Below, in pieces: positions 7,816-16,120 of a stretch of DNA of 64,000 bases. The notes under the pieces were generated by a model, which did no database searches, was not told where the DNA came from, and worked only from the letters and a program-made list of their open reading frames with translations. The position numbers were made by a program, and so were the translations under genes. Every line of letters begins with the position of its first letter. Position 1 is the stretch's first letter. Location: NCBI RefSeq assembly GCF_000284375.1, contig NC_017249.1, positions 5,248,001 through 5,312,000 of the forward strand, given 5' to 3'. This DNA is from Bradyrhizobium japonicum USDA 6. Lineage in GTDB: Bacteria; Pseudomonadota; Alphaproteobacteria; Rhizobiales; Xanthobacteraceae.

Positions 7816-7919
7816 GTGCATGTTTTTTTGCACCCTGCACCTTGCACCTCAGCGACCATTCTTACGCGGGGTGCAAGGTGCAGCATTCAGCCCCCTTTAG
7901 GGGGCGATGCACCTGCACC
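7797..7919. repeat. GGTGCA/TGCACC iteron-like cluster (candidate replication origin)
   Basis: Ten copies of GGTGCA or its complement TGCACC occur in 123 bp: 7797, 7803, 7815 (plus sense); 7829, 7836, 7843 (complement); 7870, 7877 (plus); 7908, 7914 (complement). Within groups most copies are 6-7 bp apart. Segment 7835-7850 can pair with 7868-7883 (15 of 16), and 7877-7883 can instead pair with 7913-7919; a GCCCCC-TTTA-GGGGGC hairpin lies between at 7890-7905. It starts in the last codons of the RepA-like gene and ends before the primase gene. Iterons of an origin, or a switchable leader, are both possible. Confidence 0.65.
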
Positions 7920-7966
7920 CGCGCGTGGTTTGAAATTATAGAATTAGAAAGTGAATCCATCCGCCA

Positions 7967-8803
7967 ATGATCGACCTAGCACTCTCCCTAGCCACGGCAG
8001 GCACGCCCGTCTTTCCGTGTCGGCCCGAGAACAAGCGGCCGTACACTTCGAATGGCTTTAAATCCGCGACCGTCTTCCCGCACGTGCTCCGCAGGTGGTG
8101 GTCGGACTGGCCCGATGCCCTTGTCGGCATGCCAACCGGCGAGCGCACCAACGTCTGGGTGCTGGACATGGACTCCTATAAGGGCGCGACCGAGGCCGAC
8201 CTGTTGCACGACCTGCCGCCAACGCGCACAGTCAGGACGCGGAGCGGCGGCAGGCACTTCTATTTCCACCATGCTGGCCTGGGCAACTCACCGGGCAGGT
8301 TGCCGGCGGCCTGGGATGTTCGTGGCCAGGGTGGGTTTGTCCTCGTTCCAGGCAATCCGGGTTACACGTTGGAGCGCGACATGGCGCCCGCCGATGCGCC
8401 TGAATGGCTGCTGGCGCTTATCCGACCGCGTCCATATGTGCCGCGGCCGGGCCAACCGTACCAGCCGCAAACGCACGACGCGTACGTTGCCGGCGCGGTG
8501 TCGCAGGAGCTAGACCTGCTGTCGCGGTGCCCGGCAGGCAGCAGAGGGTATCAGCTCAATACCAGTGCCTTCCGGCTCGGCACGCTGGTTGGCGCTGGTG
8601 CACTAGATCGCAGTGAGGCTGAAGCAGGCTTGTGGGATGCTGCGCACGGATGTGGGCTGGCAGCGGTCGACGGCGAGCGTGCCTGCCGCAACGCTATTCG
8701 GCGCGGCTTGGACGCGGGCAGTAAGCAACCGCGGACGCTGCCCGAGCGGGACAACACGCCGTTAGTCGACGTGACGAAGCTGCTGCGGAAGCGGAGGGCA
8801 TAA
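7967..8803 (+). CDS. Bifunctional DNA primase/polymerase (Prim-Pol) domain protein
   Basis: 278 residues. The N-terminal Prim-Pol domain is recognisable: ALSLATAGTPVFPCRPENKRP (residues 5-25), RWWSDWPDALVGMPTG, the metal-binding D-x-D in VWVLDMDSYKG (around residue 65), then RTRSGGRHFYFHH (around 90) and GGFVLVPG. Such archaeo-eukaryotic type primases prime and extend DNA on plasmids and phages. The C-terminal third is short and lacks a helicase domain, which instead is the separate RepA-like ATPase upstream. The start has a weak ribosome site, so expression may depend on the structured leader before it. Confidence 0.9.
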   Translation: MIDLALSLATAGTPVFPCRPENKRPYTSNGFKSATVFPHVLRRWWSDWPDALVGMPTGERTNVWVLDMDSYKGATEADLLHDLPPTRTVRTRSGGRHFYFHHAGLGNSPGRLPAAWDVRGQGGFVLVPGNPGYTLERDMAPADAPEWLLALIRPRPYVPRPGQPYQPQTHDAYVAGAVSQELDLLSRCPAGSRGYQLNTSAFRLGTLVGAGALDRSEAEAGLWDAAHGCGLAAVDGERACRNAIRRGLDAGSKQPRTLPERDNTPLVDVTKLLRKRRA

Positions 8804-9056
8804 CCAGTCGGGGCAGGGGGCCGGTTCACACTCTGGCACCATCGCCCTTAACGACCGGACGCACAATCGCACGCTAAATCCCGCAGGTTTCCAGAAAGGT
8901 GCACAGGCAAAAATAGTTGCGAAATCTGCGGCGTCGCGTCCGCAGGGGCCCAACCGGTGGTTAGGAGTGATTGGCGCAGAGCCTGACCTTACCCCACCCG
9001 ACCACATTCGATCCGGCGGCACAGCCGGACGAAACCAGAGCCGGTAACGGCCAGAT

Positions 9057-10022
9057 ATGAGCACCACGTCGAGGACACCATCAATGCAGCACGATTACCG
9101 CGCAGCCCTATCTTCCTGGCAGCCGCCAGCCAACGACAACGCGCCGCTCACCGCTGACAGCTTCGCCAGCCTTACGGATCGGCGCGCCTATGTCCAGCGC
9201 TCGCAGCGCAAACCCGAGCCCGTTCTCAACCTACCGCAGCTGGAGCGCCTGGGCCGTGCGGCGCCCGACGTCGTGCCGCTGTGGAAGTTTTGGCGCGATC
9301 TTCAGTGCGCGCCCGCTGCTGACGTCTTTGCGGTGCCGGAAATCATCGTCGACGAGGGCGAGGAGCCCGCGAACACGGGTTTTTCCACGGCCGAGCAAGA
9401 TTTGGAGTGCCGCCCGACCGTCGACGAACTGCAACGGGCCTGGGAGTCCGCGCCAGCCAGACGGGTGAGTGTCCACTGTACGGTTCGCAACGGCCAGCGT
9501 AGCGACGTGCTACGGGTGGTCGATCCCGTGGTTGTGCGAAGCGGTGACACCGCCCAGATCGGTTCGCTAGAGTTCCGTCGCGGCCGCCTGGTGCGCTATG
9601 GCCGCACCGCCCGCGGTGTACCGCTGAAGCCAGTCGAGCAATTGCGCGCCGCCAAGGGCAGTCGCAAGCCTCAGCCGCCGCGCGATTTCCGCTTCCTGGT
9701 GCAGACCAATGCTCCAGTCGCATGGAAGGTGGATTTTCTGGCAGGCGAATCCGCTTCGACGGGCCGGAGCGGGTCGCCGTTGGAATGTTTCGCCGCGGCC
9801 GAGCAATCGCGGAAAGCAGAAGAGCAGGGGTTGAGGCAGGCACTGGGATCGCATGCCGAGATTTTGGACCTTGCCATCGGCGACAGCACGGCCCGTGAGA
9901 TCGGCGAGAGCCGTGGCCATCACGGGAAGCACGCTGAGCGTCGCGGGATTTTCCTGATCAACGAGGCGTTTGCAGCACTGCGCGCTCTTGTCGGTGTAAA
10001 TATTTTGCCGAAGGCGGTGTAA
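9057..10022 (+). CDS. Hypothetical protein (321 aa)
   Basis: Long open frame with GC-rich codon use like its neighbours. The first 150 residues are low in hydrophobic content and contain QPPANDNAPL, a linker typical of alphaproteobacterial proteins. The middle has beta-like segments (VSVHCTVRNGQRSDVLRVVDPVVV). The end ALRALVGVNILPKAV is helical. No domain is recognised. ATG 9084 has a GAGG ribosome site and may be the true start. It ends the early gene block: a strong terminator follows 77 bp downstream. Confidence 0.6.
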   Translation: MSTTSRTPSMQHDYRAALSSWQPPANDNAPLTADSFASLTDRRAYVQRSQRKPEPVLNLPQLERLGRAAPDVVPLWKFWRDLQCAPAADVFAVPEIIVDEGEEPANTGFSTAEQDLECRPTVDELQRAWESAPARRVSVHCTVRNGQRSDVLRVVDPVVVRSGDTAQIGSLEFRRGRLVRYGRTARGVPLKPVEQLRAAKGSRKPQPPRDFRFLVQTNAPVAWKVDFLAGESASTGRSGSPLECFAAAEQSRKAEEQGLRQALGSHAEILDLAIGDSTAREIGESRGHHGKHAERRGIFLINEAFAALRALVGVNILPKAV

Positions 10023-10098
10023 GCGGTCCCTAAACCTGCCCGCCAATCCGTATCTAAGTGTAGGGCGCGCTGCTGAACGGCTCGACGTGCACACCTTT

Positions 10099-10129
10099 AG
10101 ACGCTGGCTTCGCGCCAGCGTCTCTTTTT
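10099..10129 (+). terminator. Rho-independent terminator
   Basis: Perfect 10-bp stem AGACGCTGGC / GCCAGCGTCT with loop TTCGC, followed by CTTTTT. It closes the replication block, so the packaging genes starting at 10204 need their own promoter. Confidence 0.85.
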
Positions 10130-10203
10130 CCGGCGACCGCGGATGTAACGGCGTCGGCCATTTCACTATTCAATCGCAATTTCAAACACAGGAGACTGGC
10201 CGA

Positions 10204-10734
10204 GTGGCCACTTTGAATCACGTGCTCGACGCGATCGAGCGCCAGATCGGCTTTCCGCGCTCGCGAAGCAATGGAATTGCTCGCAGGCTGCAGGAATCCA
10301 ACCTTCTGCCCGTTGGCGCGCCTGGAGTTGCGCCAGAGTTGAATGAGGACAACGTCCTTGACCTCGTTGTTGCGCTCGCGTCGGACACAGAGCTGCACAA
10401 CGCGGTGGGCGCGGTCCGCGCGTACCACGCGATGACTCCCGGAGGTGCCATCCTGGATGGGGCCCCGCAGTCGATTCCCAACGCGCCGATCGCTGTTGCG
10501 CTTTTGGTCGAGGACGCACGCGCTGGCGTTCCGGCGGCTCGCAAATCCCGGATCGAAGTGTCTTGCAACGCGCGCGCAGTAGCGATCCACAAGCCGAACG
10601 GTGAAGTCAGTCGCTTCGTTGAAGCCGGTGCAGATCCTGTGCATTGGCCATCCCGAGGCCATCACAAATCGATCGCGCTCAACGTCGCCGCGATTGCTGA
10701 TGCGCTCGATGACATTTTTGGAAAGGTGAATTGA
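10204..10734 (+). CDS. Hypothetical phage-type protein (176 aa)
   Basis: The GTG at 10204 follows an AGGAG site and is preferred over the longer frame, which would run through the terminator. The protein begins with a helical, possibly DNA-binding segment (LNHVLDAIERQIGFPRSRSNGIARRLQESNLLP) and has an alpha/beta C-terminal half. I recall similar proteins near packaging genes of alphaproteobacterial prophages, but no function is known. Its TGA abuts the ATG of the next gene, indicating coupling. Confidence 0.65.
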   Translation: MATLNHVLDAIERQIGFPRSRSNGIARRLQESNLLPVGAPGVAPELNEDNVLDLVVALASDTELHNAVGAVRAYHAMTPGGAILDGAPQSIPNAPIAVALLVEDARAGVPAARKSRIEVSCNARAVAIHKPNGEVSRFVEAGADPVHWPSRGHHKSIALNVAAIADALDDIFGKVN

Positions 10735-11316
10735 ATGGCCGCCCTAAAGAAGAAAGATACTGAAGAATTCCGCGTCCCGAGCCTGGCCGAATCCAGCCAG
10801 GAATATAACGGCCTGATCGTAAAACAGCTTGGGCTGCATGAGCGATACCTCGCGCTCAACGCTGAGAGCAACAAGCTGCGTGGCGAAATTGAAAAAGCTA
10901 GGGCCGCAGGTGGACAGCCGCTTTCGCCTAGCGTGGCTGCATTGCTCGGCGATGCTCCTGACAGCTTGACGCTGCTGTCGCAGCGACAGCGTGAAGTCGC
11001 CACCGAGATGAATAACATCGAAACGGCCCAGGAAATTCTGCGCCGCCGTATCGAGGAGGCGCGTAACGGGGCGTCCAAAGCCGTCTGCGACAGTGTTCGC
11101 GGAGAATATCAGCGTCGCCTCGGTGCGGTGTGTGAGGCTGCGCGCGCCCTCGAAGCCGCACGCGAGGACCATGACTCTCTGCTTGACGATATTGAGCGCG
11201 AGGATGTGCGCGTTGATTATTTGCGACCAGTCCGTCCGTTCTTTCTCGGCGACCGGCGAGAAGGAAGGGTTTTCCATTATTTGAAGGAAGTCGCGGAGGC
11301 GGGACACAATGCTTGA
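10735..11316 (+). CDS. Coiled-coil hypothetical protein (193 aa)
   Basis: A charged, mostly helical protein with predicted coiled-coil stretches at about residues 25-60 and 80-165 (heptad-like Leu spacing, many Glu/Arg). It starts immediately after the upstream stop and overlaps the next gene by 8 bp. No known domain. By position it belongs to the packaging/head block, and a scaffold- or adaptor-like role is conceivable but not shown. Confidence 0.65.
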   Translation: MAALKKKDTEEFRVPSLAESSQEYNGLIVKQLGLHERYLALNAESNKLRGEIEKARAAGGQPLSPSVAALLGDAPDSLTLLSQRQREVATEMNNIETAQEILRRRIEEARNGASKAVCDSVRGEYQRRLGAVCEAARALEAAREDHDSLLDDIEREDVRVDYLRPVRPFFLGDRREGRVFHYLKEVAEAGHNA

Positions 11317-11491
11317 GAAAGCTGACGAGCGTCGCAGCAAAAAGAAGCGGAAAATTTCTATCCGGGGGACATACTTCAAAACGGATGACACGGATCCAAT
11401 CGCGATTGCGCGAGCCCTGAGAAAAGAATCAAAGCTCGGTAAGCGTGAAGCACGCTTGGAGCAGGCGGAGGCGAAGGTTGGCCGACGCTAA
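11309..11491 (+). CDS. Small basic protein (60 aa)
   Basis: Starts within the stop region of the coiled-coil gene and overlaps the protease start by 14 bp. It contains RRSKKKRKISIRG near the start and a helical Glu/Arg-rich end (LEQAEAKVGRR). Basic composition suggests nucleic-acid contact; no family recognised. Support comes from overlaps on both sides. Confidence 0.5.
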   Translation: MLEKADERRSKKKRKISIRGTYFKTDDTDPIAIARALRKESKLGKREARLEQAEAKVGRR

Positions 11492-11999
11492 AACTATTTG
11501 GGGCTATGCCGTTCTTTGGGGCTCCAGCACAAATATTGCGAACGAGTTTCTTGAACAGTTCGCAAAGGGATCGCTAACGCGCAGCATTAGAGAGGACGAT
11601 ATCCGGATGTTACTTGACCATGATCCAGGTCGAGTAGTCGGGCGCACGGCCTCGGGGAGCCTCCGTTTGCGAGAAGATGCTCTCGGACTTCGATACGAAG
11701 TCGACGTGAATCTTGATACGCCAGATGGACAAACTCTCGCTGGAACGATCGGCAGGCGAGATGTGTCTGGGATTTCTCCCTCGTTTTACGTAAAAACAGA
11801 AAATTGGCTGGATGGCGGGTCTGGCTTGCCTCTACGGATTATCACTGAAGCTCGGCTTAGGGAGATCAGTGCCGTGGCTTGGCCTGCGTATCCGCAGACA
11901 ACTGCGGTGATGCGGTCTATTGCCAACACCAACAGCGTAGCTGCCCAACGCCGCATAGCCGCAAGGCGTGAAGCCATGCGTGTGCGGGGAATGCTGTGA
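11478..11999 (+). CDS. HK97-family prohead (head maturation) protease
   Basis: 173 residues from TTG 11478, chosen because GGAGG lies six bases upstream and the family fold begins at once (TIWGYAVLWG). Landmarks of the U35/HK97 protease family: FAKGSLTRSI, the catalytic His in MLLDHDPGRVVGRT, and the catalytic Ser in RRDVSGISPSFYV, then LREISAVAWPAYPQT. It would cleave scaffold and capsid proteins during head assembly. No capsid or portal gene is present nearby, so its substrate must come from elsewhere or have been lost. It overlaps the HNH gene by a GTGA junction. Confidence 0.85.
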   Translation: MADAKTIWGYAVLWGSSTNIANEFLEQFAKGSLTRSIREDDIRMLLDHDPGRVVGRTASGSLRLREDALGLRYEVDVNLDTPDGQTLAGTIGRRDVSGISPSFYVKTENWLDGGSGLPLRIITEARLREISAVAWPAYPQTTAVMRSIANTNSVAAQRRIAARREAMRVRGML

Positions 12000-12274
12000 G
12001 CGCCTGGCAGCACCTGTATTCGTCGCGTCGATGGAAGGCCTTGCGCGAGTACCAGTTGCTCAATGAACCGTTGTGCCGCTTCTGTACGCAGAGCGACGTG
12101 GTTGAGGCGGCAACGGTTGCTGACCACATCCGGCCTCACAAGGGCGACGAAGCGCTGTTCTATGATCCGGATAATCTTCAGAGCCTTTGCAAGCCATGCC
12201 ATGACGGCACCAAGCAGCGCATCGAGCTTGGGCAGGAAGTCGTGACGTTCGCGGCGGACGGATGGCCCCGGTAG
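11996..12274 (+). CDS. HNH endonuclease
   Basis: 92 residues with the full phage-type HNH module: zinc ligands in LCRFC (residues about 27-30) and SLCKPCHDGTKQR (about 62-75), with the catalytic segment VADHIRPHKGD between. The fold start YSSRRWKALREYQL is typical. Such small HNH proteins cooperate with terminase in cos-type packaging. The GTG start overlaps the protease stop (GTGA). The terminase small subunit gene follows 86 bp later. Confidence 0.9.
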   Translation: MSAWQHLYSSRRWKALREYQLLNEPLCRFCTQSDVVEAATVADHIRPHKGDEALFYDPDNLQSLCKPCHDGTKQRIELGQEVVTFAADGWPR

Positions 12275-12360
12275 GGCGGGTCAGATCCCTTCACCGACGC
12301 GTCTATGTTAGCGGCGGCCCCACTTTCGCACGCATCTGCAATTCGGACCCCAGGGGCAAA

Positions 12361-12726
12361 ATGCCACGACCAAGAAAGCCGGCCGCCAAGGCGCTGGTTG
12401 AAGGCCGGCACATCATCAATGCTGGCCGCTATAAACGCAACGATCCAACCGGTGCCGAAATCGGCGCTCCGCCCACTTGGCTAAATGAGCAACAAGCTAC
12501 TGCATGGCGTGAATTCGCTGGCGAGCTGCCTTGGCTCAACGCTTCACACCGCTGCATCGTAGGAATCGCATCAGTATTGCGCGCTCGCCTGCAAAGCGGC
12601 GCGGAGATGGGTACAAAATCGCTCAGCCTACTGAGGCTGTGCCTAAGCAGTATGGGCGCGACACCGGCCGATGCGAGCAAGATCAGTTGGGCGCCAGCAG
12701 AGGAGGCGGACGATTTGCTTGACTAG
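12361..12726 (+). CDS. Terminase small subunit-like protein (P27 type)
   Basis: 121 residues beginning MPRPRKPAAKALVEGR, followed by IGAPPTWLNEQQATAWREFAGELPWL and a C-terminal helix with SLLRLCLSSMGATPADASKI; this order matches the P27-like phage terminase small subunit family. TerS recognises pac or cos DNA and recruits the large subunit. In phage satellites a private TerS redirects a helper phage's packaging machine to satellite DNA. The large subunit is absent from the element, which makes this reading attractive. The gene follows HNH on the same strand. Confidence 0.7.
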   Translation: MPRPRKPAAKALVEGRHIINAGRYKRNDPTGAEIGAPPTWLNEQQATAWREFAGELPWLNASHRCIVGIASVLRARLQSGAEMGTKSLSLLRLCLSSMGATPADASKISWAPAEEADDLLD

Positions 12727-12729
12727 AAC

Positions 12730-12995
12730 TCACGGACACTCCGGCAGAGCTAGGAGGTTATCGTTGTAGTAGCCATCAGCGTGAGTTCGAACATATTTCC
12801 CATTCGGGCCGCTAACGACACCAACGTCGGCGCGCTTACCGCTGACCAACGTGAAAAATGTATTGGTGCCGTTCTCGATCGATCGAATGACCTCCGATCT
12901 CGGCCACTTCCAACCGCCCCTCCGAGGTGCGTAATCCCCTCATGCGAGTTGTCGCGCGGTTGCTTGTTGATGCAGGTGACCTGTACGTCTGGCAT
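12730..12995 (-). pseudogene. DUF3892-like gene broken by a frameshift
   Basis: On the minus strand an ATG at 12995 with a GGGAGGGG ribosome site opens MPDVQVTCINKQPRDNSHEGITHLGG. The family sequence then continues in another frame as GWKWPRSEVIRSIENGTNTFF...GKYVRTHADGYYNDN and ends LLALPECP at the TGA 12730-12732. The join is around 12915-12922, near a GGGGCGG tract, and needs removal of one base. Both halves fit DUF3892, whose function is unknown. An intact relative lies at 16121-16510. A sequencing error is possible. Confidence 0.65.
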
Positions 12996-13145
12996 TTCCC
13001 CTCCCGCTGTTCTGCATCCCATAGAAAGCAACTACAGCGGGAACGCAATAATCAGTTAGTCGCAGAACGCGAGGCCTGGTCCCTCAGCGTGTAGCGCCTC
13101 GCAACGAGGTGCGGAGCCACCACGACATTCCCCAGAAGAGATCAA

Positions 13146-13322
13146 ATGACTCAACTCCACAACACTCCATCAGACCCGACCGAACCGCCGACGAATCCAG
13201 TTGAAGGTTTTGTGTTCAAGCCAGCCGGCAGCGACGTTTGGCAGGTCTGGCAAAAGATCAACGGTCGATATGTGCGCATCGATGATGCAGCTGCACGCCC
13301 TGATGAGGAAGTAAAACATTGA
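13146..13322 (+). CDS. Small hypothetical protein before the tail-fibre gene (58 aa)
   Basis: ATG 13146 to TGA 13320-13322. The protein contains a proline/threonine-rich start (TPSDPTEPPTNPVEGFVFKP) and VWQVWQKINGRYVRID. It overlaps the TTG start of the tail-fibre gene by four bases (TTGA), a sign of coupling. Similar small partners precede tail genes in phages; no function can be assigned. Confidence 0.6.
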   Translation: MTQLHNTPSDPTEPPTNPVEGFVFKPAGSDVWQVWQKINGRYVRIDDAAARPDEEVKH

Positions 13323-14908
13323 CCTCACCACTTAATTCATATTCCACCGGCACCGTTGCAGTTGCAGCGGACGGAACGACCGTTACCGGCACGAGCACCC
13401 TTTGGTCCAGCGCCGGCAACGTTAAGCCCGGCGATCTTTTCCAGAGCGGTCACTTTTGCGTTCCGATTACGGACGTCACCGACGACACGCACTTGGTCAT
13501 CACACCTTGGCCTGGCTCGACGCTGAGCGGTGCGTCGTATGTCGTTTGGAAAGTGTCGCAACAGCGCATCGTCGGCGAGACCTATGCCCGCGACGTCGAC
13601 AAAATGGTCGGCGCGCTCAACACATCGGGCTATTTCGTCTTCGTCGACATCGACGAGACTGTGCCGGATCCGTCGCTCGGCGATGACGGGCAATATGCGT
13701 TTCAGCCGACATCCGGCAAGACGTGGGCGAAGGTCGCTGGCGTCTGGTCTTATCTCGGAATTTATAAGGGGCTCCAACTCAAAGGAGCATGGAGCGGCGC
13801 GACGGCTTATGCGGCCAACGACGTCGTGACGTTGAGTGGGTCGAGCTACGTTTGCGTTCTCGACCACACCAATCACACGCCGCCGAACGCGACCTATTGG
13901 CAATTGCTGGCTGCGAAGGGCGACACGGGTGCGACGCCTCTATTGCCGGTTGCGGCGTGGGTTACGGCGACCGCGTATGTTGCTGGACCGCCTGCCAGCT
14001 ACGTGACCAATGGTGGCTCGTCATACATGTGCCTGACGTCCCATACGTCGGGAACGTTTGCGACCGATCTCGCTGCAGGCAAATGGGGGCTCGTTTCGCA
14101 GGCGGGCACCAACGCACCCACCTACGGCGGCACTTCGACGACATCGCTCGCTATCGGCACAGGGTCAAAAGTGTTCACCACGCAGGCTGGTTTGGCTTAC
14201 ACCAACGGGGCTCGCGTGCGGGCATCCTCCGGCGCTAATTGGCTTGAAGGTGTCGCGACATACAGCGGAACGACTCTCACGATTACGTCTGACAAGACAA
14301 ACGGCACCGGCACGTTCACGAGTTGGACGTTTAATGTCGCGGGCCAGCCTGGGGCTGGCGACCTGTCGAGCGCCAACAATCTGTCGGATGTGGCGAACAT
14401 CGCGACGGCGCGTGCCAATCTCGGTGCTGGTACAGTCAACAGTGTTACCGCCGGCACAGGACTGTCGGGCGGCACGATCACGAGCAGCGGCACGATTGCT
14501 CTGGCGCTAAATAATGCAACACTTCAAGCAGCGCCATCAAACCCCGCCGGGGTTGCAAGTTTTGTGATGCTCGGACTAGGATCGACTTGTCACATAACGC
14601 CGATATACAGCACGCGCATCCTGGTGACGATTAGTGGCCACGCCTCCAACGGTGGTGCGGGAACGTTTACAAACTTGACGATCCGATATGGCACAGGCAC
14701 TGCACCAGCTAACGGTGCGTCCCCGACCGGCACAACCGCGACAACACCCATGTCTGTGGCATCCAGCACCAACCTTACACCCTTCAGCCTGACTACCATC
14801 ATCACAGGGCTGACGGCAGGCGTCGCATATTGGTTGGATTTGTCGGCCTCCCCATTATCGGGAACGTCGTCGTTGGGTGGAATCAATTGTACAGCCGTTG
14901 AATTGTAG
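13319..14908 (+). CDS. Phage tail-fibre-like protein with carbohydrate-binding modules
   Basis: 529 residues from TTG 13319. The N-terminal region (TGTVAVAADGTTVTGTSTLWSS) resembles phage tail proteins. Two chitin/carbohydrate-binding-like modules follow: AWSGATAYAANDVVTLSGSSYVCV...YWQLLA (near residues 155-200) and AWVTATAYVAGPPASYVTNGGSSYMCL...W (near 220-260). Then come beta-rich Ser/Thr/Gly repeats, a tail-fibre motif LSSANNLSDVANIATARANLGAG (near 350-370), and a beta domain at the end. It may recognise host surface glycans. No other tail genes are in the element, so it may modify helper particles or be a relic. Confidence 0.75.
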   Translation: MTSPLNSYSTGTVAVAADGTTVTGTSTLWSSAGNVKPGDLFQSGHFCVPITDVTDDTHLVITPWPGSTLSGASYVVWKVSQQRIVGETYARDVDKMVGALNTSGYFVFVDIDETVPDPSLGDDGQYAFQPTSGKTWAKVAGVWSYLGIYKGLQLKGAWSGATAYAANDVVTLSGSSYVCVLDHTNHTPPNATYWQLLAAKGDTGATPLLPVAAWVTATAYVAGPPASYVTNGGSSYMCLTSHTSGTFATDLAAGKWGLVSQAGTNAPTYGGTSTTSLAIGTGSKVFTTQAGLAYTNGARVRASSGANWLEGVATYSGTTLTITSDKTNGTGTFTSWTFNVAGQPGAGDLSSANNLSDVANIATARANLGAGTVNSVTAGTGLSGGTITSSGTIALALNNATLQAAPSNPAGVASFVMLGLGSTCHITPIYSTRILVTISGHASNGGAGTFTNLTIRYGTGTAPANGASPTGTTATTPMSVASSTNLTPFSLTTIITGLTAGVAYWLDLSASPLSGTSSLGGINCTAVEL

Positions 14909-15149
14909 GCCGAGTGCTTTGCCTCAGACCGAGAAACGTCGTTAGCTCGTGTTGCATTTTACTGAGTAGGTCGGGCTCAACTATCAGCGTCGACCGGCCA
15001 CCGCGCTCAGCATCGAATATGATTAGGAAGGCTGGTGGTATCTCCTCGATCTTTTCGAGCATGTAGTGTGCGATCCTCCGGGTGATAAGCAGGCGGATTC
15101 CGCCGCCGTGCCTCGCGACGAATGCCGCGCCGCCGTGGTCGCCGGACAT
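14883..15149 (-). CDS. Hypothetical protein (88 aa), weak
   Basis: A minus-strand frame overlapping the end of the tail-fibre gene by 26 bp, with plausible protein-like stretches (GGGIRLLITRRIAHYMLEKIEEIPPAFLIIFDAE). No family is recognised and no strong ribosome site is visible. The stretch from here to 15450 otherwise shows only fragments, such as a 22-codon frame at 15193 that may be a decayed tail gene. Confidence 0.35.
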   Translation of the reverse strand: MSGDHGGAAFVARHGGGIRLLITRRIAHYMLEKIEEIPPAFLIIFDAERGGRSTLIVEPDLLSKMQHELTTFLGLRQSTRPTIQRLYN

Positions 15150-15450
15150 CAGGGTCTCGGTTGTTCATCGGCCAACTTCTACCGGAAACGCGATGGCAAC
15201 ATTTTCAGCGGGCACAGGATACGGTGTATCCGGTACGTTGAGTGCGGTAATAGCAGGCTAGATATCGTCCGCAGGGTAACAATCACTGCGACAGGAAAGC
15301 GACGCTGGCACGGCGATCTACATCAACACGTTTGGTTGGACCGATCGCCGCGGCAGGGAGGAGTTGCATCGCTGCGACGCGCGACGCGACAAGCCATTCT
15401 TTTGTCGGAGTCGCGCACTACTTTTCATTTTTGAAAAATGGAGAAGTAAG

Positions 15451-15654
15451 GTGGCAATTGGGACAGTGAAGTGGTTCAACCCGACAAAGGGGTACGGGTT
15501 CATTCAACCTGACAACGGCGGCAATGACGTCTTTGTCCACATCTCCGCGGTTGAGAAGGCTGGTTTTACTTCGCTCGCAGAGGGCGCAAAAGTCAGCTTC
15601 GACATCGTGAAAAATCGCGGAAAAGACTCGGCGGAAAATCTACGAATCGGGTGA
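15451..15654 (+). CDS. Cold-shock domain protein (CspA family)
   Basis: 67 residues from GTG 15451, preceded by GGAG. It is a single cold-shock domain with both nucleic-acid motifs: RNP1 in KGYGFIQPD and RNP2 in DVFVHISAV, after [11 protein letters not shown]. It binds single-stranded RNA or DNA. Cold-shock genes are common host genes and also appear in phages. Here it lies inside the element after the tail-fibre gene, so it may act as an element-encoded RNA chaperone. Confidence 0.9.
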   Translation: MAIGTVKWFNPTKGYGFIQPDNGGNDVFVHISAVEKAGFTSLAEGAKVSFDIVKNRGKDSAENLRIG

Positions 15655-16120
15655 TGCGCACAGCGTGTTGTTCAACAGAAAGGCCGCAGTGGTACGCCGC
15701 TGCGGGCGGCCGAGGAGATCGATCGGAATTGGCCGATGGATAAGGCGCTATCGTTCGCATGGGCGTTCGGGCTTGCAGCCTTGGTACTGTTCGTCGCGCT
15801 ATACCTGCTCTGGTAGTGAGTTGGCGATTCGCGACGGCGCTGCCTGCGATCCGAGACTGATTGCCAAGTCACCGCCCTATCCTGGTAGTTGCTCTAGGGC
15901 ATTCGTCCGGAGGATACGTTGCCCGGTCAGCCTCTTCGTCGCGAGGCTGGCGGTGGAGTTAGCGACGCGTGGTAGGGACAGCGCTCGGCCTCCGAACTGG
16001 GCGCCGAGCCGCGTGGCCGCTAGCTTCACCGGGCGGCGCGGGTGTGGCAGGGACAGCGTCGTTTCGCATTTCCCGGCGCCGAGTCGCGCCCGCACCGCCA
16101 CGATCTGGGATCGATAAGCA
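15655..16120. other. Intergenic stretch with a possible membrane micro-peptide
   Basis: About 470 bp without a recognised full-length gene. It holds the 26-codon frame listed at 15736-15816. Near-repeats of a GGGACAGCG-like sequence occur around 15972 and 16052. I see no tRNA or insertion sequence. Confidence 0.4.
15736..15816 (+). CDS. Possible 26-residue single-span membrane peptide
   Basis: MDKALSFAWAFGLAALVLFVALYLLW, ending TAG. It is a short charged start followed by one hydrophobic helix, the shape of small membrane toxins or phage micro-proteins. The ribosome site is weak, and length alone cannot prove coding. No antisense RNA signal was identified. Confidence 0.25.
   Translation: MDKALSFAWAFGLAALVLFVALYLLW

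Noticed and set aside
12781..13059. A 92-codon plus-strand frame
   Set aside because: It is antisense to the recognisable, frameshifted DUF3892 gene.
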